Assembly: GCA_943737045.1 (NCBI GenBank)
Contig: CALSFV010000047.1
Location: forward strand, 1-64,000
DNA length: 64,000 nucleotides
Direction of reading: 5' to 3'
Origin: Parapristionchus giblindavisi
Lineage: Eukaryota > Nematoda > Chromadorea > Rhabditida > Diplogasteridae
The notes beneath the pieces are model-generated. The model ran no database searches, was not told the origin of the DNA, and saw only the letters and a program-made list of their open reading frames with translations. Positions 35,501 through 48,100 of the stretch are shown in pieces (position 1 is the first letter of the stretch; each line of letters starts with the position of its first letter). Both the position numbers and the translations under genes were made by a program.

Positions 35501-38187
35501 GTGGGAAAAAAAAATAAAATAATTAGATATACAGTGCGCGACATAATGATAAGACACCCCTAAAATTTTGGCATTCTGACCGAATGGCGAATAAAAATCA
35601 AAAGAGGTATATACCATTTGTATCCACTCCTTGGATAACTAAGGTAGCCCACGTATGAGGAAATTCAATTTCCCGGTCAACGAGAAAATAATGATTTTCC
35701 GAAATTTTACCGCGACATAATGATAAGACACCCTGATTTTTTTCATGAAGTTCAATTTTTTTCAAACTTCTACATAACAGCAATAGGGCAACAATGGGTT
35801 AATAATCGATGTTATGGCCCATTCTCGAGATTAGGCCAAAGGTGCGATTGGGCATGCTTCCATAGAGGGCAGAAAACAATTGCCGCTCGATGACGTACCA
35901 CTCCTTTTTGATGAAAGCCTTCAATTCGGCATACTGTTTGTTGTTCTTGTACACACGACGAACCATGATGCCCCATATGTTTTGCATGTGGTTTATATCG
36001 GGGGAACCCGTCGGGAATGGGAGAACAGGGATGTTCTTGACTGCGAACAGTGATTTCGAGGGGTGTTGGCATGAATAGATGCACTGTCTTTCTTCGAGAC
36101 CAGATGGTGGGCACGGTTCTTGCTCGTGAACACAACAAGGGTAGTCTGGTGCATCACCTGATACTCCGGATAGTCCATCCTGCTGGAGCTGAAGGAGATG
36201 GGCGGCTTGTTGAATTTTAGGAACGCGCCCAGAACCTGAACGAAGTTCCTGCAGCTGAAATAACGCGGCTCGTTGAGAAAATCATGTCAGAAGCAGTTAT
36301 AGCCGTCAGGAATATACGTGTTGAACTTGTTCTTATCAGCGAATGCAATCAGAAACCGATATTTTGATTTTTTTTGAAAAAAATATGATGTACCGTACTG
36401 GGGCGGGTTCTTAAAATTTGACATGCCGCCCATCTCCTTCAGCTCCAGCAGGATGGACTATGCGGAGTATCAGGTGATGCACCAGACTACCCTTGTTCTG
36501 TTCATGAGCAAGAACCGTGCCCACCATCTGGTCTCGAAGAAAGACAGTGCATCCATTCATGCCAACACCCCTCGAAATCACTGTTCGCAGTCAAGAACAT
36601 CCCTGTTCTCCCATTCCCGACGGGTTCCCCCGATATAAACCACATGCAAAACATATGGGGCATCATGGTTCGTCGTGTGTACAAGAACAACAAACAGTAT
36701 GCCGAATTGAAGGCTTTCATCAAAAAGGAGTGGTACGTCATCGAGCGGCAATTGTTTTCTGCCCTCTATGGAAGCATGCCCAATCGCGCCTTTGGCCTAA
36801 TCTCGAGAATGGGCCATAACATCGATTATTAACCCATTGTTGCCCTATTGCTGTTATGTAGAAGTTTGAAAAAAGTTGAACTTCATGAAAAAAATCAGGG
36901 TGTCTTATCATTATGTCGCGGTAAAATTTCGGAAAATCATTATTTTCTCGTTGACCGGGAAATTGAATTTCTTCATACGTGGGCTACCTTAGTTATCCAA
37001 GGAGTGGATACAAATGGTATATACCTCTTTTGATTTTCATTCACCATTCGGTCAGAATGCCAAAATCTTATCATTATGTCGCGCACTGTAGTATCGAATA
37101 GATGGAGACCACACAGACCGAGCGAAAAGGGACAAGATACGAATTAGGCTAATTATTACAAATTTCAAATATAAGTTAAGCACTTTAATATAAAGCCTAG
37201 TAAATATTAATGAATTAAAGTAGTAATGTGATTCATGATGTTTCAATGGAGCAGAAAAGATCAAACAAGGCGTTTTGGATAATGTGGTCTTCAAAATCTC
37301 GAAAATAAAAGAAGCATGAGACAGGGTGACTAAGCAAGGACAGTTTATTTTCCATTCTTCTCGCTACTTTAGCTTGAATAAAGGAAATTGGACAATATGT
37401 GGCCACGGTTTGAAGGGAATGCTAAAAAAATGGATTGAAATGAAGATCTCTTTAAGACACGAAGACAATAATAAAAAATAATAATAGACATAGACAATAG
37501 TAGTGGAAAATTGAAAATAACAGATATGTAGAAAAATTCGGTATAAAGTATTATTAAAGGGGTTTTCTAGAAGCTTCTCATAGCTTAAATCTTTCGTTCG
37601 CATGACACGGACATAAAAATGTTTTCACGCAAAGTATACTACTATTTTTGATATCTTCTATTATTATTTCTCGCATACATGCACCACAGATTCTGTTTAC
37701 GCGCAGACATATCATTATCATCATCATCTTCGTTCATGTTGTGACGTCGACGTGTGGTGTAGTCAGTCGACGATCAACAATTCACAAGAAACTATGCAGA
37801 TTACGACCAGAAAGAGGAAAGAGGAAACGTCGTAGAGCGTGTGGTGTACCGGGAACTTGCTTGCATAGGAGGCAGTGACGTTTTAAAGTGCAAAAATCGA
37901 GAGGCTTGATGAATAAAGTAAACACATCACTGAGAAGAGCACGTTACCTTTAAAAGAAAATGTGATCCGCCCCTTGGAAAACCTTTTCCTAATAGCCTTT
38001 TAGCGATCGATATTGATGATTAGTGTAGACAAAACCCAAGAAAGGGAGAGGGAGAGAGATAGGTAGGGGTATGGGGAGAGGGAGAGGGATAAGAGGTAGA
38101 TAAGAGGTAGAGAAGTGCATCCTCATAGACACAGACTCTTCATACCTAGACTAATCATGGGGGCATTCACCGTAGGTCTTTCATCCG
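32572..38187 (-). CDS. Ser/Pro-rich protein, five internal exons (partial, unidentified)
   Basis: Five exons join with consistent phase: 38146-38187, 34582-34733, 34019-34083, 33675-33766 and 32572-32716, 496 nt of coding sequence. The product begins DERPTVNAPMISLG, continues with a Ser/Asp-rich stretch containing RSSRMSSINCC, a Ser/Arg/Pro-rich stretch (PSSSRKSSFLYPPP), and an acidic run (KEDEEEEDEDQKW), and ends near KYTHSLRR at a phase-2 donor. No domain is recognised and the composition suggests disorder. Neither the start nor the stop was found. It could be the 5' part of the phosphatase-fold gene to its left, whose first exon needs a phase-1 junction, or a separate gene. A LINE remnant and a Tc1-like fold-back element lie in the 3.4-kb intron between its first two exons. 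Confidence 0.6.
33480..33586. mobile_element. GAGA-stem MITE, copy
   Basis: Left arm shortened, right arm GCGTTGCCAGAGTGGAGAGT. It lies about 90 bp beyond the 33675 donor. Confidence 0.7.
34430..34550. mobile_element. Second-family MITE, copy
   Basis: Complete copy; ends about 30 bp from the donor at 34581. Confidence 0.8.
34760..34870. repeat. AATAATTTAAT-type AT repeat
   Basis: Tandem ATTTAATA and AATAATTT units between the exon at 34733 and the LINE remnant. Confidence 0.75.
34872..35310 (+). mobile_element. LINE remnant: C-terminal reverse-transcriptase ORF piece and 3' tail
   Basis: A plus-strand frame (34875-35129) reads DLEKRREHVDLRTAMNLLRG and later RHYSFFPRAARLL. This matches the usual end of non-LTR retrotransposon ORF2 proteins, with a basic helix and then an SFF-R-A-RL motif just before the stop. 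About 180 bp of 3' sequence ends in an ATT-type tail (35294-35310). The upstream reverse transcriptase is missing, as in 5'-truncated insertions. Confidence 0.5.
35812..36375 (-). pseudogene. Tc1-like transposase fragment, left arm
   Basis: C-terminal transposase region with a stop after YIPDGYNCF and at least one frame change before the MQNIWGIMV segment, ending MGHNIDY and TAA. N-terminal DNA-binding part absent. Confidence 0.65.
36423..36832 (+). pseudogene. Tc1-like transposase fragment, right arm
   Basis: Mirror copy of the left-arm fragment, starting about PPISFSSSRMDY and ending MGHNIDY with TAA. It carries the same frame break, showing that the inversion is more recent than the damage. 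Confidence 0.65.
38035..38115 (+). repeat. Polypurine GAGAGGGAGAGGGAT tract
   Basis: Purine-rich repeat just beyond the donor of the 38146-38187 exon. Confidence 0.8.
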
Positions 38188-39054
38188 CTAACAGCACATG
38201 ATAGACGATGAATATAGTTGATCCATGACGTCATACCTATCTTCGCACGATAAAATACCCTAGCAATTTTGGAAAATTCGAGCTTTTTGGAGGTTGTCGA
38301 ATTGGAGCTCGCGAGAGCATGAGCCGATCACAGTCCATGAGCGAGGGGCTACATGTAATACCGAAATACAACAGTGTAAAGTTTGTGCAGGAGCCACTTG
38401 GATCGATCAGTCTCACTTACACTAATACTAACACTCATAGTCAGAAAAATGAAGTGTTAATATGAACACCCATAGGTGTTCCGTGTGGAAATGTAATCCC
38501 CAATGGGTTCTAATTAACAGCTTTTGGGGTGTAAATTGGAAAAAAAGGTGTTCAATTGAATAATTTGATGTGTTCGCTAGAACACATTAAAAGGCTGTAT
38601 AGAATTATTACACATTTTTTTCTAAGAAAAGAAGAAAGTTGACTACCGTAATCTGCTTGTATGTTATAAAGAAACTAACAGCAAGAGGAAAATAAATTGC
38701 AAAAAAATCATTATTTATTTATTTATCTTACATTGAATAAATGCGGCAGCTAGTAAGAGAAAATTTAGTGAAAAAAGGCACTGTAGTTTGTTGCTTGTTC
38801 TAGAACGACAAGTGCCCTGATATCGTCCTGTCGACGTATTGCAAACCATCATCGATAATTCCAGAAATGCTTGATTACACACTCTTCTCTTCCTTTTGAA
38901 AGCCAGAATGACCGTTCGACACAGAAACTCTCTCAAAATTAATGCTATCTCGCTCGTATGGATTTCAAAGATAAGACTTACACCATAATACTGTGATTAG
39001 CAATCAAGGAGATCATACAGTTCAATGTACACTAATGAGGGGGGGAATACCTGG

Positions 39055-39171
39055 TCAAAGGGAGCGTTACCTCACTCAATGGTCTCTTCATTGCGCACAC
39101 TATTTCTGTGTTCTATAACAACGGGAGAGCATTGCGCGTCGAAGAGACCATTGAGAGATTACGCTCCATTT
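39055..39171. mobile_element. Second-family MITE, copy
   Basis: Complete copy with arms AATGGTCTCTTCATTGC and GAAGAGACCATTGAGAG. Confidence 0.8.
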
Positions 39172-39212
39172 AATTTTGTCTATGCACATTCCACACAATC
39201 ACGCTGCCCATA

Positions 39213-39321
39213 TGCATCGTTACATTTGCCTTACGCGCCCGCGCCGTAATCTCCTCCGCCACGCCTCCGTCGTTACGGCGGAGGTTGCGGCGTAGGCACG
39301 TTTGGCAACTGTAACGATGCA
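39213..39321. mobile_element. Palindromic MITE (GCATCGTTACATTTGCC), copy
   Basis: Same family as 15256-15363, about 90 percent alike by eye. Confidence 0.8.
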
Positions 39322-39662
39322 ATAGGCTCCCCTGCGCTGAGAGATCGGTCATTGAAAACTTGGCTGAATGCCAAAAATATTACGATAGCCGTCTGCGCAC
39401 TTCCACATCTGCGTACGGCACTAGGTCGAATGAGAACCGATGAATAATGGAATCTGTCCGCGTTCACCATAGATACAAACCCGAATCGCTTGTCGTTCTC
39501 GAACAAGCGACAAAATACAGTGCCTTTATCTCATTTCACCGAATTTTCTCTCACTAGCTGTCACATTTACATATTCAATGTACATAGATAAGATAAATAA
39601 ATACATACATAAATAAAATAAATTGCGTGAAATGATTTTTGTTCACTTTAAATCGCTTAATT

Positions 39663-39778
39663 CTTAAAGGCACACCTCAAGCTAATTTTACTCTCCCCTC
39701 TGGCAACGCTTTCTCGCAGACAAAGAAAGCGAGATTGCCAGAGCGGAGATTTTAAAATTAGCCTGAGGTGTGCCTTTA
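39663..39778. mobile_element. GAGA-stem MITE, complete copy
   Basis: Ends TAAAGGCACACCTCAAGC and GAGGTGTGCCTTTAA form a clear stem. Confidence 0.85.
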
Positions 39779-39784
39779 ACAAAT

Positions 39785-39858
39785 ACAGTCGCGCCGGATA
39801 GTCAGTGCTAACTTTATAACAAAATATAACAAAAACACAAAAACTGGCGGCACTGACT
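39785..39858. mobile_element. Short element with CAGTCGCGCCGGAWAGTCA termini
   Basis: The left end resembles fold-back element 2 (CAGTAGCGCCGGAAAGTCA) and the right end is TGGCGGCACTGACTTTCC. Probably an internally deleted Tc1-like derivative. Confidence 0.45.
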
Positions 39859-40064
39859 TTCCTTCTGTGATGACTCATATCATAAAGGATTACTATACGA
39901 ATGATCTTCAGAGAGTAGTATCATCTAGTGTAGACTAGGCGATGATAATGATGATGACAGAGATTATGTATTCCCTTTGGCCGTGTACGGTATCTCGATA
40001 TAATGAGCATGATGGGAGTCTCAGAGATGGCACGAAAGATCGCAGACTAATGTGGGAGCTTATA

Positions 40065-40178
40065 TTGTTGTCACTGTCACTGTTACTGTTACTGACACTG
40101 TCACTATCATTGTCATTTTCAATGTCATTGTCACTGTCACTGTCACTGTCATTTTCACTGTCAATGCCAATGTCAATG
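40065..40178 (+). repeat. (TGTCAC)n-type hexamer repeat
   Basis: TGTCAC and TGTTAC or TGTCAT units; open in several frames, so the frames here are artefacts. Confidence 0.85.
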
Positions 40179-40481
40179 GATATGCAAAAGTTGTGAAAAA
40201 AAGACGATGGAACAATTTTCTTTTCTTTTCTTGCGTGATGTTTGAATTAAACGCCATTTTATTTTTCAATTGCATGAATGGGGAAGCAGAGCACTCACCA
40301 CACTACAAATTCCATTGAAACAAAAACCGTAAAATCCGCGTAAAATTTTATTTTATGCGTCAGGAAACGTAGCATCTCTGCAGTGGGACAGGGTAGCATG
40401 GGATAAGAGAAGGAGAAAGAGTTCATGGTGTTCCCTAGAGTTGAGCTATTGAGAAGATGACAGTTATATTATATCTAAATA

Positions 40482-40592
40482 AAAGGCACACCCCGATCTT
40501 ATTTGAAACTCTCCGATCTGGCAAGAGCTTTCATTGTTTACGAAAGAGTGTTGCCAGAGCAGAGAGTAAAAATATCTCGGGAAGTGCATTTA
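40482..40592. mobile_element. GAGA-stem MITE, copy
   Basis: Ends AAAGGCACACCCCGATC and ATCTCGGGAAGTGC. Confidence 0.75.
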
Positions 40593-40693
40593 AGAAAAAA
40601 AATTGAAAAGAGTTGGTCTCTCGCAGAGAACGAACACTGAAGGAGTGTGTGAAGATTAGGTAGTGACGATTCTGAGGCATCACTAACGAGACT

Positions 40694-40795
40694 ATGCTCT
40701 CCCTTTCCCTTTCTCTCTCTCTACCTCTCTCTCTACCTCTCATTCTCTCTTTCCCTCTCTCTACCTCTCCCTCTCCCTCTCTACCTCAAACGCTG
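40694..40795 (-). repeat. Polypyrimidine CTCTCTCTACCTCTC tract
   Basis: The complement of the purine GAGGTAGAGAG units found elsewhere. Confidence 0.85.
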
Positions 40796-41308
40796 TCTAG
40801 CTCTCCATTACGGACTCGTCCTCTACAATTACATCTCCTCTTTCTATCTATACTTAGATATCGTTTCAAATCGTGCGTGCCGTGACGCAGTATTGATATA
40901 CACAAGATCGAGACCACAATTTGGGCAAAAGAGATTTTTGGCGCGATCATGAGCCCCAAATTTTGGGTGAATGCTACCTCAAAGACAATGTAAACTGTGA
41001 AATCAACACAGTCAGAAATAAGTGTTATCCACGGAGCACAAGACCTGTGAAGTGTCATATTTTTCATAATGTATTGTTCACCAATCGAATGCAACAACTA
41101 TTGAACTGCCCAATTCATTCGATTTGATGATGGAACGAAACTTATCCGAGTCGCTTCACTCACTGTCTAATCTGTGTGAAATAAGGCCACTTATTGTCTC
41201 ATTTTTTAAATTTTTAATTAAAATTGTAAGATGCTCTCTCGTATATATTGCTTTCACATAAAAATGACTTGAGCTTGAATTACTGTGTGGCGTTGACGTG
41301 CAAATCAT

Positions 41309-41446
41309 TTAAAAGCAACCCAAGCTAATTTGAAACTCTCCGCTCTGGCCACGCTCTCTCGCTTTCTTTGTTTATAAGAGAGAACGGAAAGATAGAGAAC
41401 GGATACCAGAACGGAAAGAGTGAAATTGGTTCTGGGTGTCAGTACA
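41309..41446. mobile_element. GAGA-stem MITE, diverged copy
   Basis: Left half intact, right half changed to AGAACGGAAAG repeats. Confidence 0.65.
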
Positions 41447-41630
41447 TTGAGAAAAGTGAGAATTATTGGAATGGTTCGAGAGCTCTTCGCCGATAACACA
41501 ATAATAATAATAATAATATGCTCGTTTTATGATAAATAAATAAAGAAATAAATGTAAAATATAATCTAGCTATTATAGAATTAAAACTGTCCGAACAATA
41601 CAAATTCCGCTCTTTGCCGCGCAACACTCA

Positions 41631-41816
41631 GACTCCGCCCACTTCTTCACGCGACATACCATTTTCTCTTATTTCATCGATTTTTATGGCTTCTTCTCGT
41701 AATTTAATTGGGCTTTCAGCAAAAATAAAATTATACGCATTTACAAAACGTTCGGAAAAACCCGAAATTTTTTTAGCGTTTTTCTCAACGGTGGAGAAGT
41801 TTACTATATTCGGCAT
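41631..41816 (-). CDS. Small open reading frame, unidentified
   Basis: A 61-codon reading frame with ATG at 41814-41816 has a protein-like composition rich in Lys, Glu and Ile (for example FSERFVNAYNFIFAESPIK). The opposite strand is also open. No splice sites, homology or neighbours support it. It could be an exon or a transposon remnant in the intergenic space upstream of the Ser/Pro-rich gene. Confidence 0.2.
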
Positions 41817-42392
41817 TTGTGCGATGTATGCAAAACTTTTGTAATTCTATAATATTAGGGATTTGAAAAGAAATGAGAGAAACGTGTGGATCTACAAGGC
41901 GGCTTACGAAGAATATAATTGTGTCTACGGGAAATTCTGGAAGGTGAAATTAAAAAATAAAAGAAAGAAAAAGAAATTAGGGATTGCCTAAACGAAACTG
42001 AAGATGATAAGAGTGCGTCTCTGCTAAAGGAGATTAAGGTTCAAATGAGATAATCGATTCGAATATGAGGCAGGATTGAGACCACATTTAGACTACCTAC
42101 TATTGTGCGTATAAAATGTACTTGCATAAGAAAATGACAAACGGTGCTAACGAACGGAAGTCACAATCGAGAGGCACGGCGAGATGTAGCCTTCTACATC
42201 ATCTGTGAATGAAATCATCTGTGAGAATGGAACGAGTAATAGGAGTAAAATGGAAGGGAATATAAATGGATGGATAAGATGGGTTTAGAAGTTGCGGAAT
42301 GAAAACAATCGAAAACAGGAGAGTGTGTAAAAGGAGGAGTTTTCTCTTCTACTCGATCGGAAACAGAACCATTGAAAGTATTCGAACTGTCT

Positions 42393-42494
42393 CGGGTATT
42401 TTTTTCCAGCCTGGAACCCGGTAAATTTCCAGCTTAACCAACTGCATGGCTACAGGATGGAGACTTACCTGGTTCCAGGCTGGAAAAATACCCG
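42393..42494. mobile_element. Hairpin: CGGGTATTTTTTTCCAGCCTGG
   Basis: About 100 bp with inverted ends GTATTTTTTTCCAGCCTGGA and complement; single copy in this window. Confidence 0.6.
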
Positions 42495-42757
42495 CGCGGG
42501 CTATGCCGACTCACCACAACCCGCGTGGAGTAGTGCCCAGAATAGAATTGTCCAGAGAAACAAAACGAAGATTTCTGCACATACAGCAATACCGAAAACA
42601 TAGATATCACGTACTATATCTGTCTTTATCTCGACAACAAGAGCGCATCACAATACGTAGTATAATCTATGGTTAGCCAAAGCCGCGAGCCTCACCAACT
42701 GACTCTAAAAATGGACGTTCGATCGCATTTCTCACCGATTTGGTAGAATTACTATTA

Positions 42758-42937
<180 letters not shown>

Positions 42938-43331
42938 GAAAAAAGAGTGGATTGTGATTGTGCCAAAGACAAATAAAAGATAAAGACTAAATCAAAATCT
43001 GCGGTCTGATGTTTCGGACCTCGGTTCTCGATTTTTCTGTGAAAATACTGTGAGGGATATGTGTGAATAGCGTCGCATTGAAGACAGACCGAAAGAAAAA
43101 AAGAAGCGCTACTTTTCATAGACTGTCTGCTAGATAGACAACAGAGCTGACAACAACACCACAAAGATGGCACTGGCGATACCGTTACTGTTTTGAGTTT
43201 TTCAATCTATTTTCAGCCTACGACGTAATGAACGCCCTGTGCGCCGTCCAAGTTTTGCTCATTAGCAATAATTACCGGTGATTACAAATACAGAGAACAG
43301 AGTTATGATAATAATGGAATAGAGAATAAAA

Positions 43332-43449
43332 GGGGGCACACCCCATGCTAATTTTGCTCTCATTCTGGTAACACTCTCACATAGACAAAATAAGCGAGAG
43401 AGTATCGCCAGAGCGGAGAGTTTCAAATTAGTTCGAGATGTTCCTTTAA
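43332..43449. mobile_element. GAGA-stem MITE, copy
   Basis: Directly followed by a third-family MITE at 43471. Confidence 0.75.
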
Positions 43450-43470
43450 AGGGACTGTATCTATCTGCTA

Positions 43471-43690
43471 TTGACCGTATAAAATACACTTGTTTATTTG
43501 GTACGAGAGTAGCCAACCACTGCCACAAGGAATTTCTATGTTTAGAGAGAGAGAGCACCGGTGAGAGAGTAGGTAGATCAGAGAGAGCGAGGAAGGAAAG
43601 AAGGAAAGAGTGGGGAGTTAATCGATAGTTCTTCCTCTCTTTAGCAGCAGTAGCAATGCAATTATGCAAGTACATTTTATACGGACAATA
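43471..43690. mobile_element. MITE with CCGTATAAAATRYACTTG termini
   Basis: Ends TTGACCGTATAAAATACAC and CATTTTATACGGACAATA; interior shared with 19867 and 21970 copies. Confidence 0.8.
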
Positions 43691-45031
43691 TCAACAGTTT
43701 CTTCACATCGAATATTATTTTATTTTATTTATTTGTTAATCGTACACCACAAGGGTGTTTCATCAAGTACAAAATGTTAGATGCACAAAAATATGTGAAA
43801 TATCGTTGTATCTCATTTCTCACTGTCAGCGAAAAAGCATTGGAAAGATTATGAAACACGCTTCATATATTTTTTTAAAAACACTATCACGGAGTGACGC
43901 AGACAATGAAAGTTAAGAGAATGAAAATCCTGTACTTGGTGGTCTGATTTCAGGTCGGAAGAAAATAGCCACATTTTGGAAATAGACAAAAACAATTGAC
44001 CACTCTCGCAGGCCTGATTTTATGCAAAACAACAGGTTCTCGCCGACGTAGCTATTTTTTCGGAATGCTCAGGTAACTAGTTAACTGGGACAACCTATGT
44101 AGTTTAGGGATTCCCATGAATAAACATAGTGACTGATCTTTGATCTAGTTGGATCCTAGCTACGCACATTTATAAGGTGATCTGGGCTTCTGGAGAAGTG
44201 CCCTATTTTCTGCCGTCCGGACAGCCCCAAACATGCGAGTACTTTTTGAAAGGTGCTGCTGCCAGCCAGTCTGAGCCACAGTAATGGTATACTGCATTGA
44301 ATTAACGACCAACCGGAAGCAGGACTACGGTAATCACACCAAACTGGCCTATATTCTCACATATTACATAATCTCTTTAACAGAATCTCTATCATAATAG
44401 ACCAAAATGCTAATCCTTCGTTATGCTATATTGTAGATCTAACGACGATGTTTGTTACCTACAGAGAAGCTGAGAGGAAATCAGGGGGGTTTAGAATATA
44501 TTTAAAATGTATATTATTTCATTTTTTATATAGAAATATAAAAACAATTTGGATTTAGTAGACCGGCCAAATCCAGATTTTTCAGTTCATTTTCAAGTCC
44601 AAAACACATAAAATTCTTTCAAAATTAGTTCTCAGTCAGGGTCTCAAATAATGACTAAATCAAGAAGGACCATGTACTTATGTTGCATCATTTGAATTGA
44701 ATCTCTGGCTACATTTCAATTAAACTTTATTATAATACAATTTCGATCTAGAAAATATTCTACATAAAGACTGCCAAATCCCTAGAACAACGAAACTCTT
44801 CGCTTTTTTTCAAAGATACTTTCTCTTGAAGAAATGAAATTTGCGATAAATTACAAACGAAAATCGAGCAGAAAAATGAGGAAAACTGCAATGTTGTATA
44901 TATGATAGTGAATGATAGACTAGGAATGCAAATGAAAAGTTGGAATAATGCGGAATGTGACAGCGATCGAGAAATTATCAACTATTATATCAGCAAAAAT
45001 ATTTTGGACAGAAGTAAAATAGCGAAAGGAG

Positions 45032-45186
45032 ACACACACAGAGAAAAAAAGTGTAACCCACAGCACATAAGACCTGTGAAGTGTTACATTTAACACTTTT
45101 CGGTGTTAAAATAGCTCAAAAAGTGTTAAATATAACACTTCACAGGTCTTATGTGCTGTGGATTGCACCTCTTTTCCCTGTGTGCA
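45032..45186. mobile_element. Hairpin MITE (GTGTAACCCACAGCACATAA)
   Basis: Arms CACAGCACATAAGACCTGTG and complement give a long stem. A half copy with the same words is near 41020-41060. It ends 13 bp beyond the BPHL stop codon and so probably lies in the 3' UTR. Confidence 0.75.
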
Positions 45187-45198
45187 GGGGGGATAATG

Positions 45199-48100
45199 TT
45201 AAACTTTGGATGTTTTGATGAAGTACTGCACCTTGTCAGTAAACCACTTAGGATATTTGATATGGAAATCGTGACCGCCGTGAAGTTGGGTCTCCAATCT
45301 GAAGTGGCATTTATGTAAATACATAACTCTACGAATTCTTTCTCGGCTTGTCCTAGCTTCAACTTTGCGGGCAGACTTCGCGTCACTACTTCAGAATAGG
45401 GTACCAGTCCAAAATAATAGTATAATTGCCTAATATAAACGTCCTTTCCTTTGTGTTAATTTCATTTTTCATGTCCTTTCGGACTTGCCCGGTGTTCTGG
45501 TACCCTATTCTGAACTTGGAAAAGACCGCAGCCAAAAGACATCGTCATAAGCCGATGTAGTGTTTGCATACTCATGAACATTTACGTATAAAATGCGCGA
45601 AAAACAACTGGATGTGATTTGCTGTGTACATCTTGTGGACAGCCTTTGCAGCTGGAAATTTAAATCGGGAGGGTAAGAGGCAAAATTTTCATGTTTGAGT
45701 AAATTTTGGCGAAATCGTTTTAAATTTTGAGTGAAATCGGGAGGGTAGGGTGACAAAACGGGGTGGGTTGTTGCCGCTAGCGGCAATGTCGCCTACGCAT
45801 GATCTTAAGGTATTTCGGCCGTTAAAAAAGAATAAAACCAACTTGGCATTCTTTAGTACGTTCAGGAAATTGGTCTTGGGATCGGAGCAGAATCGGTCCT
45901 GTCCTCCGGTCATTATGAGTGAAGGTTGGATGATCGAGGGTAGTTTGTGATCCGAGGGAAAACGACCGCCCAGCACCTCGTACACTCTGCAGAATGAGTA
46001 ACACATCAATTTCTGGAAATCTGTTTAGTCATCGAAATTTTTTTTTCTTCAAAAAAGACGGCGTTGAATGAAATGCGAAAAGCGAAAAGGCAAGGCAGAT
46101 CAGAAAAACGCAAAATTTACTCCATCAAAATTTACTTATACATTCCTTCATAATATTTTAGCGAAATGAAAATAAAAGCTGACCACTTTTTGCATGTTTG
46201 ATTTTTTTATTTAAAAAAATCGTTAAAGGGACTGAAACCTTTGTCAACGGTCTCTTCAATGCTCTACGCTCTCTCGTTGTTGGAGAACAGAGAAATGATG
46301 TGCGCAATAAAGAGACCATTGATTTCTCTCCCTTTAACACTGATGTTCTTTGACTCACTCGACGACAACATCACACAGATCCGCCCATTGCTTCCTCAGG
46401 AATGCCTCATCGTAGTGGGCTAAGTAGGGCTGACGGGCGGTCGGCAACCACTGATCCGTGTTCCTCATTCCTGTAAGGGTATACCATCCGCTCTGACATC
46501 ACACTCTCGCTTGCGAGAGAGTCCAGAAAGACATATTGATCTTTGGTCCATAGTATTTATGTTTGAATTAAATATGCACTACGTGTATCTTATCGCCTAT
46601 CACAGATCATATCTCGTGATAGTGATAACAAGCTTACATGCCCTAATCCCTTTCTGAATGCGTCGAGATTTAGTAATCCGTATTGCGAATAACAAATCTG
46701 ACTTCGAAAAGACTTATCTAACAGAAATATCCCATCCCCCGATGCGATCAATAGAAGAAATAAATATTTTTTTCGCAAAAATTAAAACAAAGTACCAAAT
46801 ATTGATTTTAAAAAAATTAAAAAATTGTACCTCTGAAGGCGTTGGCTCCCATGTTATTGACCTTTGTGCCGGCGGCCATGAGGATCATTCGATTGGCCAC
46901 CGTGGGTCCTCGAGCTGTAACGGTTACGGTTAGTTACGGTACTGTGTACGGTGGAATAGGAATACGGTATAATACGGAACATCGGTAGAATGGAATGGAT
47001 AGCATAGATAGACTATAGGCACAGTAGATCATAGATAAGGTAAATTGTCATATGATTACTGTATCGTTGACTACGAAAATGTTGTTATTACACGGCAAAG
47101 ATAAAATTTGTTCCTCTAAAAACCAATACCACATAGTATAATAATATTTCTTTGTCTACCAGAGAGAGAGTTATTGGAGGGGAGAGATTCAAATCATCTT
47201 AAGATTTACCTTTACAATATGCTATATTCAAATTTGCGAAAAGAAAGGAAATCATAGAAATCTTCATTCATTTTATACACTCTCTCAAATTTTAAATTTC
47301 TTCACCAGGTTTGCCTCACCTTTGTCAGATTGCGGCACCTTTGATGATAGATTAAATATTTTTTAAACAGTGACCGTATGCATGAACGGATTTTTGGAAA
47401 ACGCTTCCGCCTACGTTAATGAGGCGGAAGCGTTTTCCAAAAATGACGTCGTATTTTCCCGGAAAACGGTTTTCCCGTTGTTCATGCATACGACCACAGA
47501 ATGTATTTGCAATTGTCTTTGGTTAATGCTTATTATATAAGCCGATTGTTTCTTTTTTATAGTTGCTGCCACGCAAAATTTAAAAAAAATTGTATTTTAA
47601 TTTAAAAAAACCTGCGACGTGGACGGCAGTACGCGCCCCTTCCGACCATCCACACACAGTGAATGGTAACATATCGAGACCCTTAAATGATCTACCATTA
47701 TCCAGATCTTAAAGTCACACCCCGAGATACTTTGTAAGTCTCCCCTCTCTCTCTCGCTTTCTTTGCCTGCGAGAGAGTATTGCCAGAGCTGATAGTAAAA
47801 TTAGCCTGGAGTACTTGAGCGAACGATAGCTTTTTTTTGTTATATGATAAATTAAATCAAAAGATATCTCCGGACAAGTGCCTAAATTTAATTTAATTTA
47901 ATTTATCTACGCCCAAGACGCAACGAGACATGTGATAATTTAAAGAGAAAAAGAACATGATAGTATATTGATTTAAATGTTCGACACTATAATACTCAAA
48001 ATTACTTAATAATTTTCGACGGACGAAATCCATCTATCCCTCTTCTGCCTTTATACATATCACCCCTACTTATTATATTTGATGGAATAAATAAATAAAT

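Larger units (their letters stand above)
35532..37088. mobile_element. Palindromic Tc1/mariner-like element with transposase fragments
   Basis: Ends CAGTGCGCGACATAATG and complement are flanked by TA on each side. Arms 35532 to about 36220 and about 36408 to 37088 are inverted copies. Each encodes the C-terminal part of a Tc1-type transposase, read leftward in the left arm and rightward in the right arm: MQNIWGIMVRRVYKNNKQY corresponds to the family's IENLWG..KRRV segment after the last acidic residue. The leftward copy continues through the loop (IAFADKNKFNTYIPDGYN) but has a stop and a frame change. It is not intact. Confidence 0.8.

Noticed and set aside
38250..38330. Exon-like Ser/Arg/Pro piece (MLSRAPIRQPPKSS)
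   Set aside because: No donor in the right phase for the next exon at 38187.
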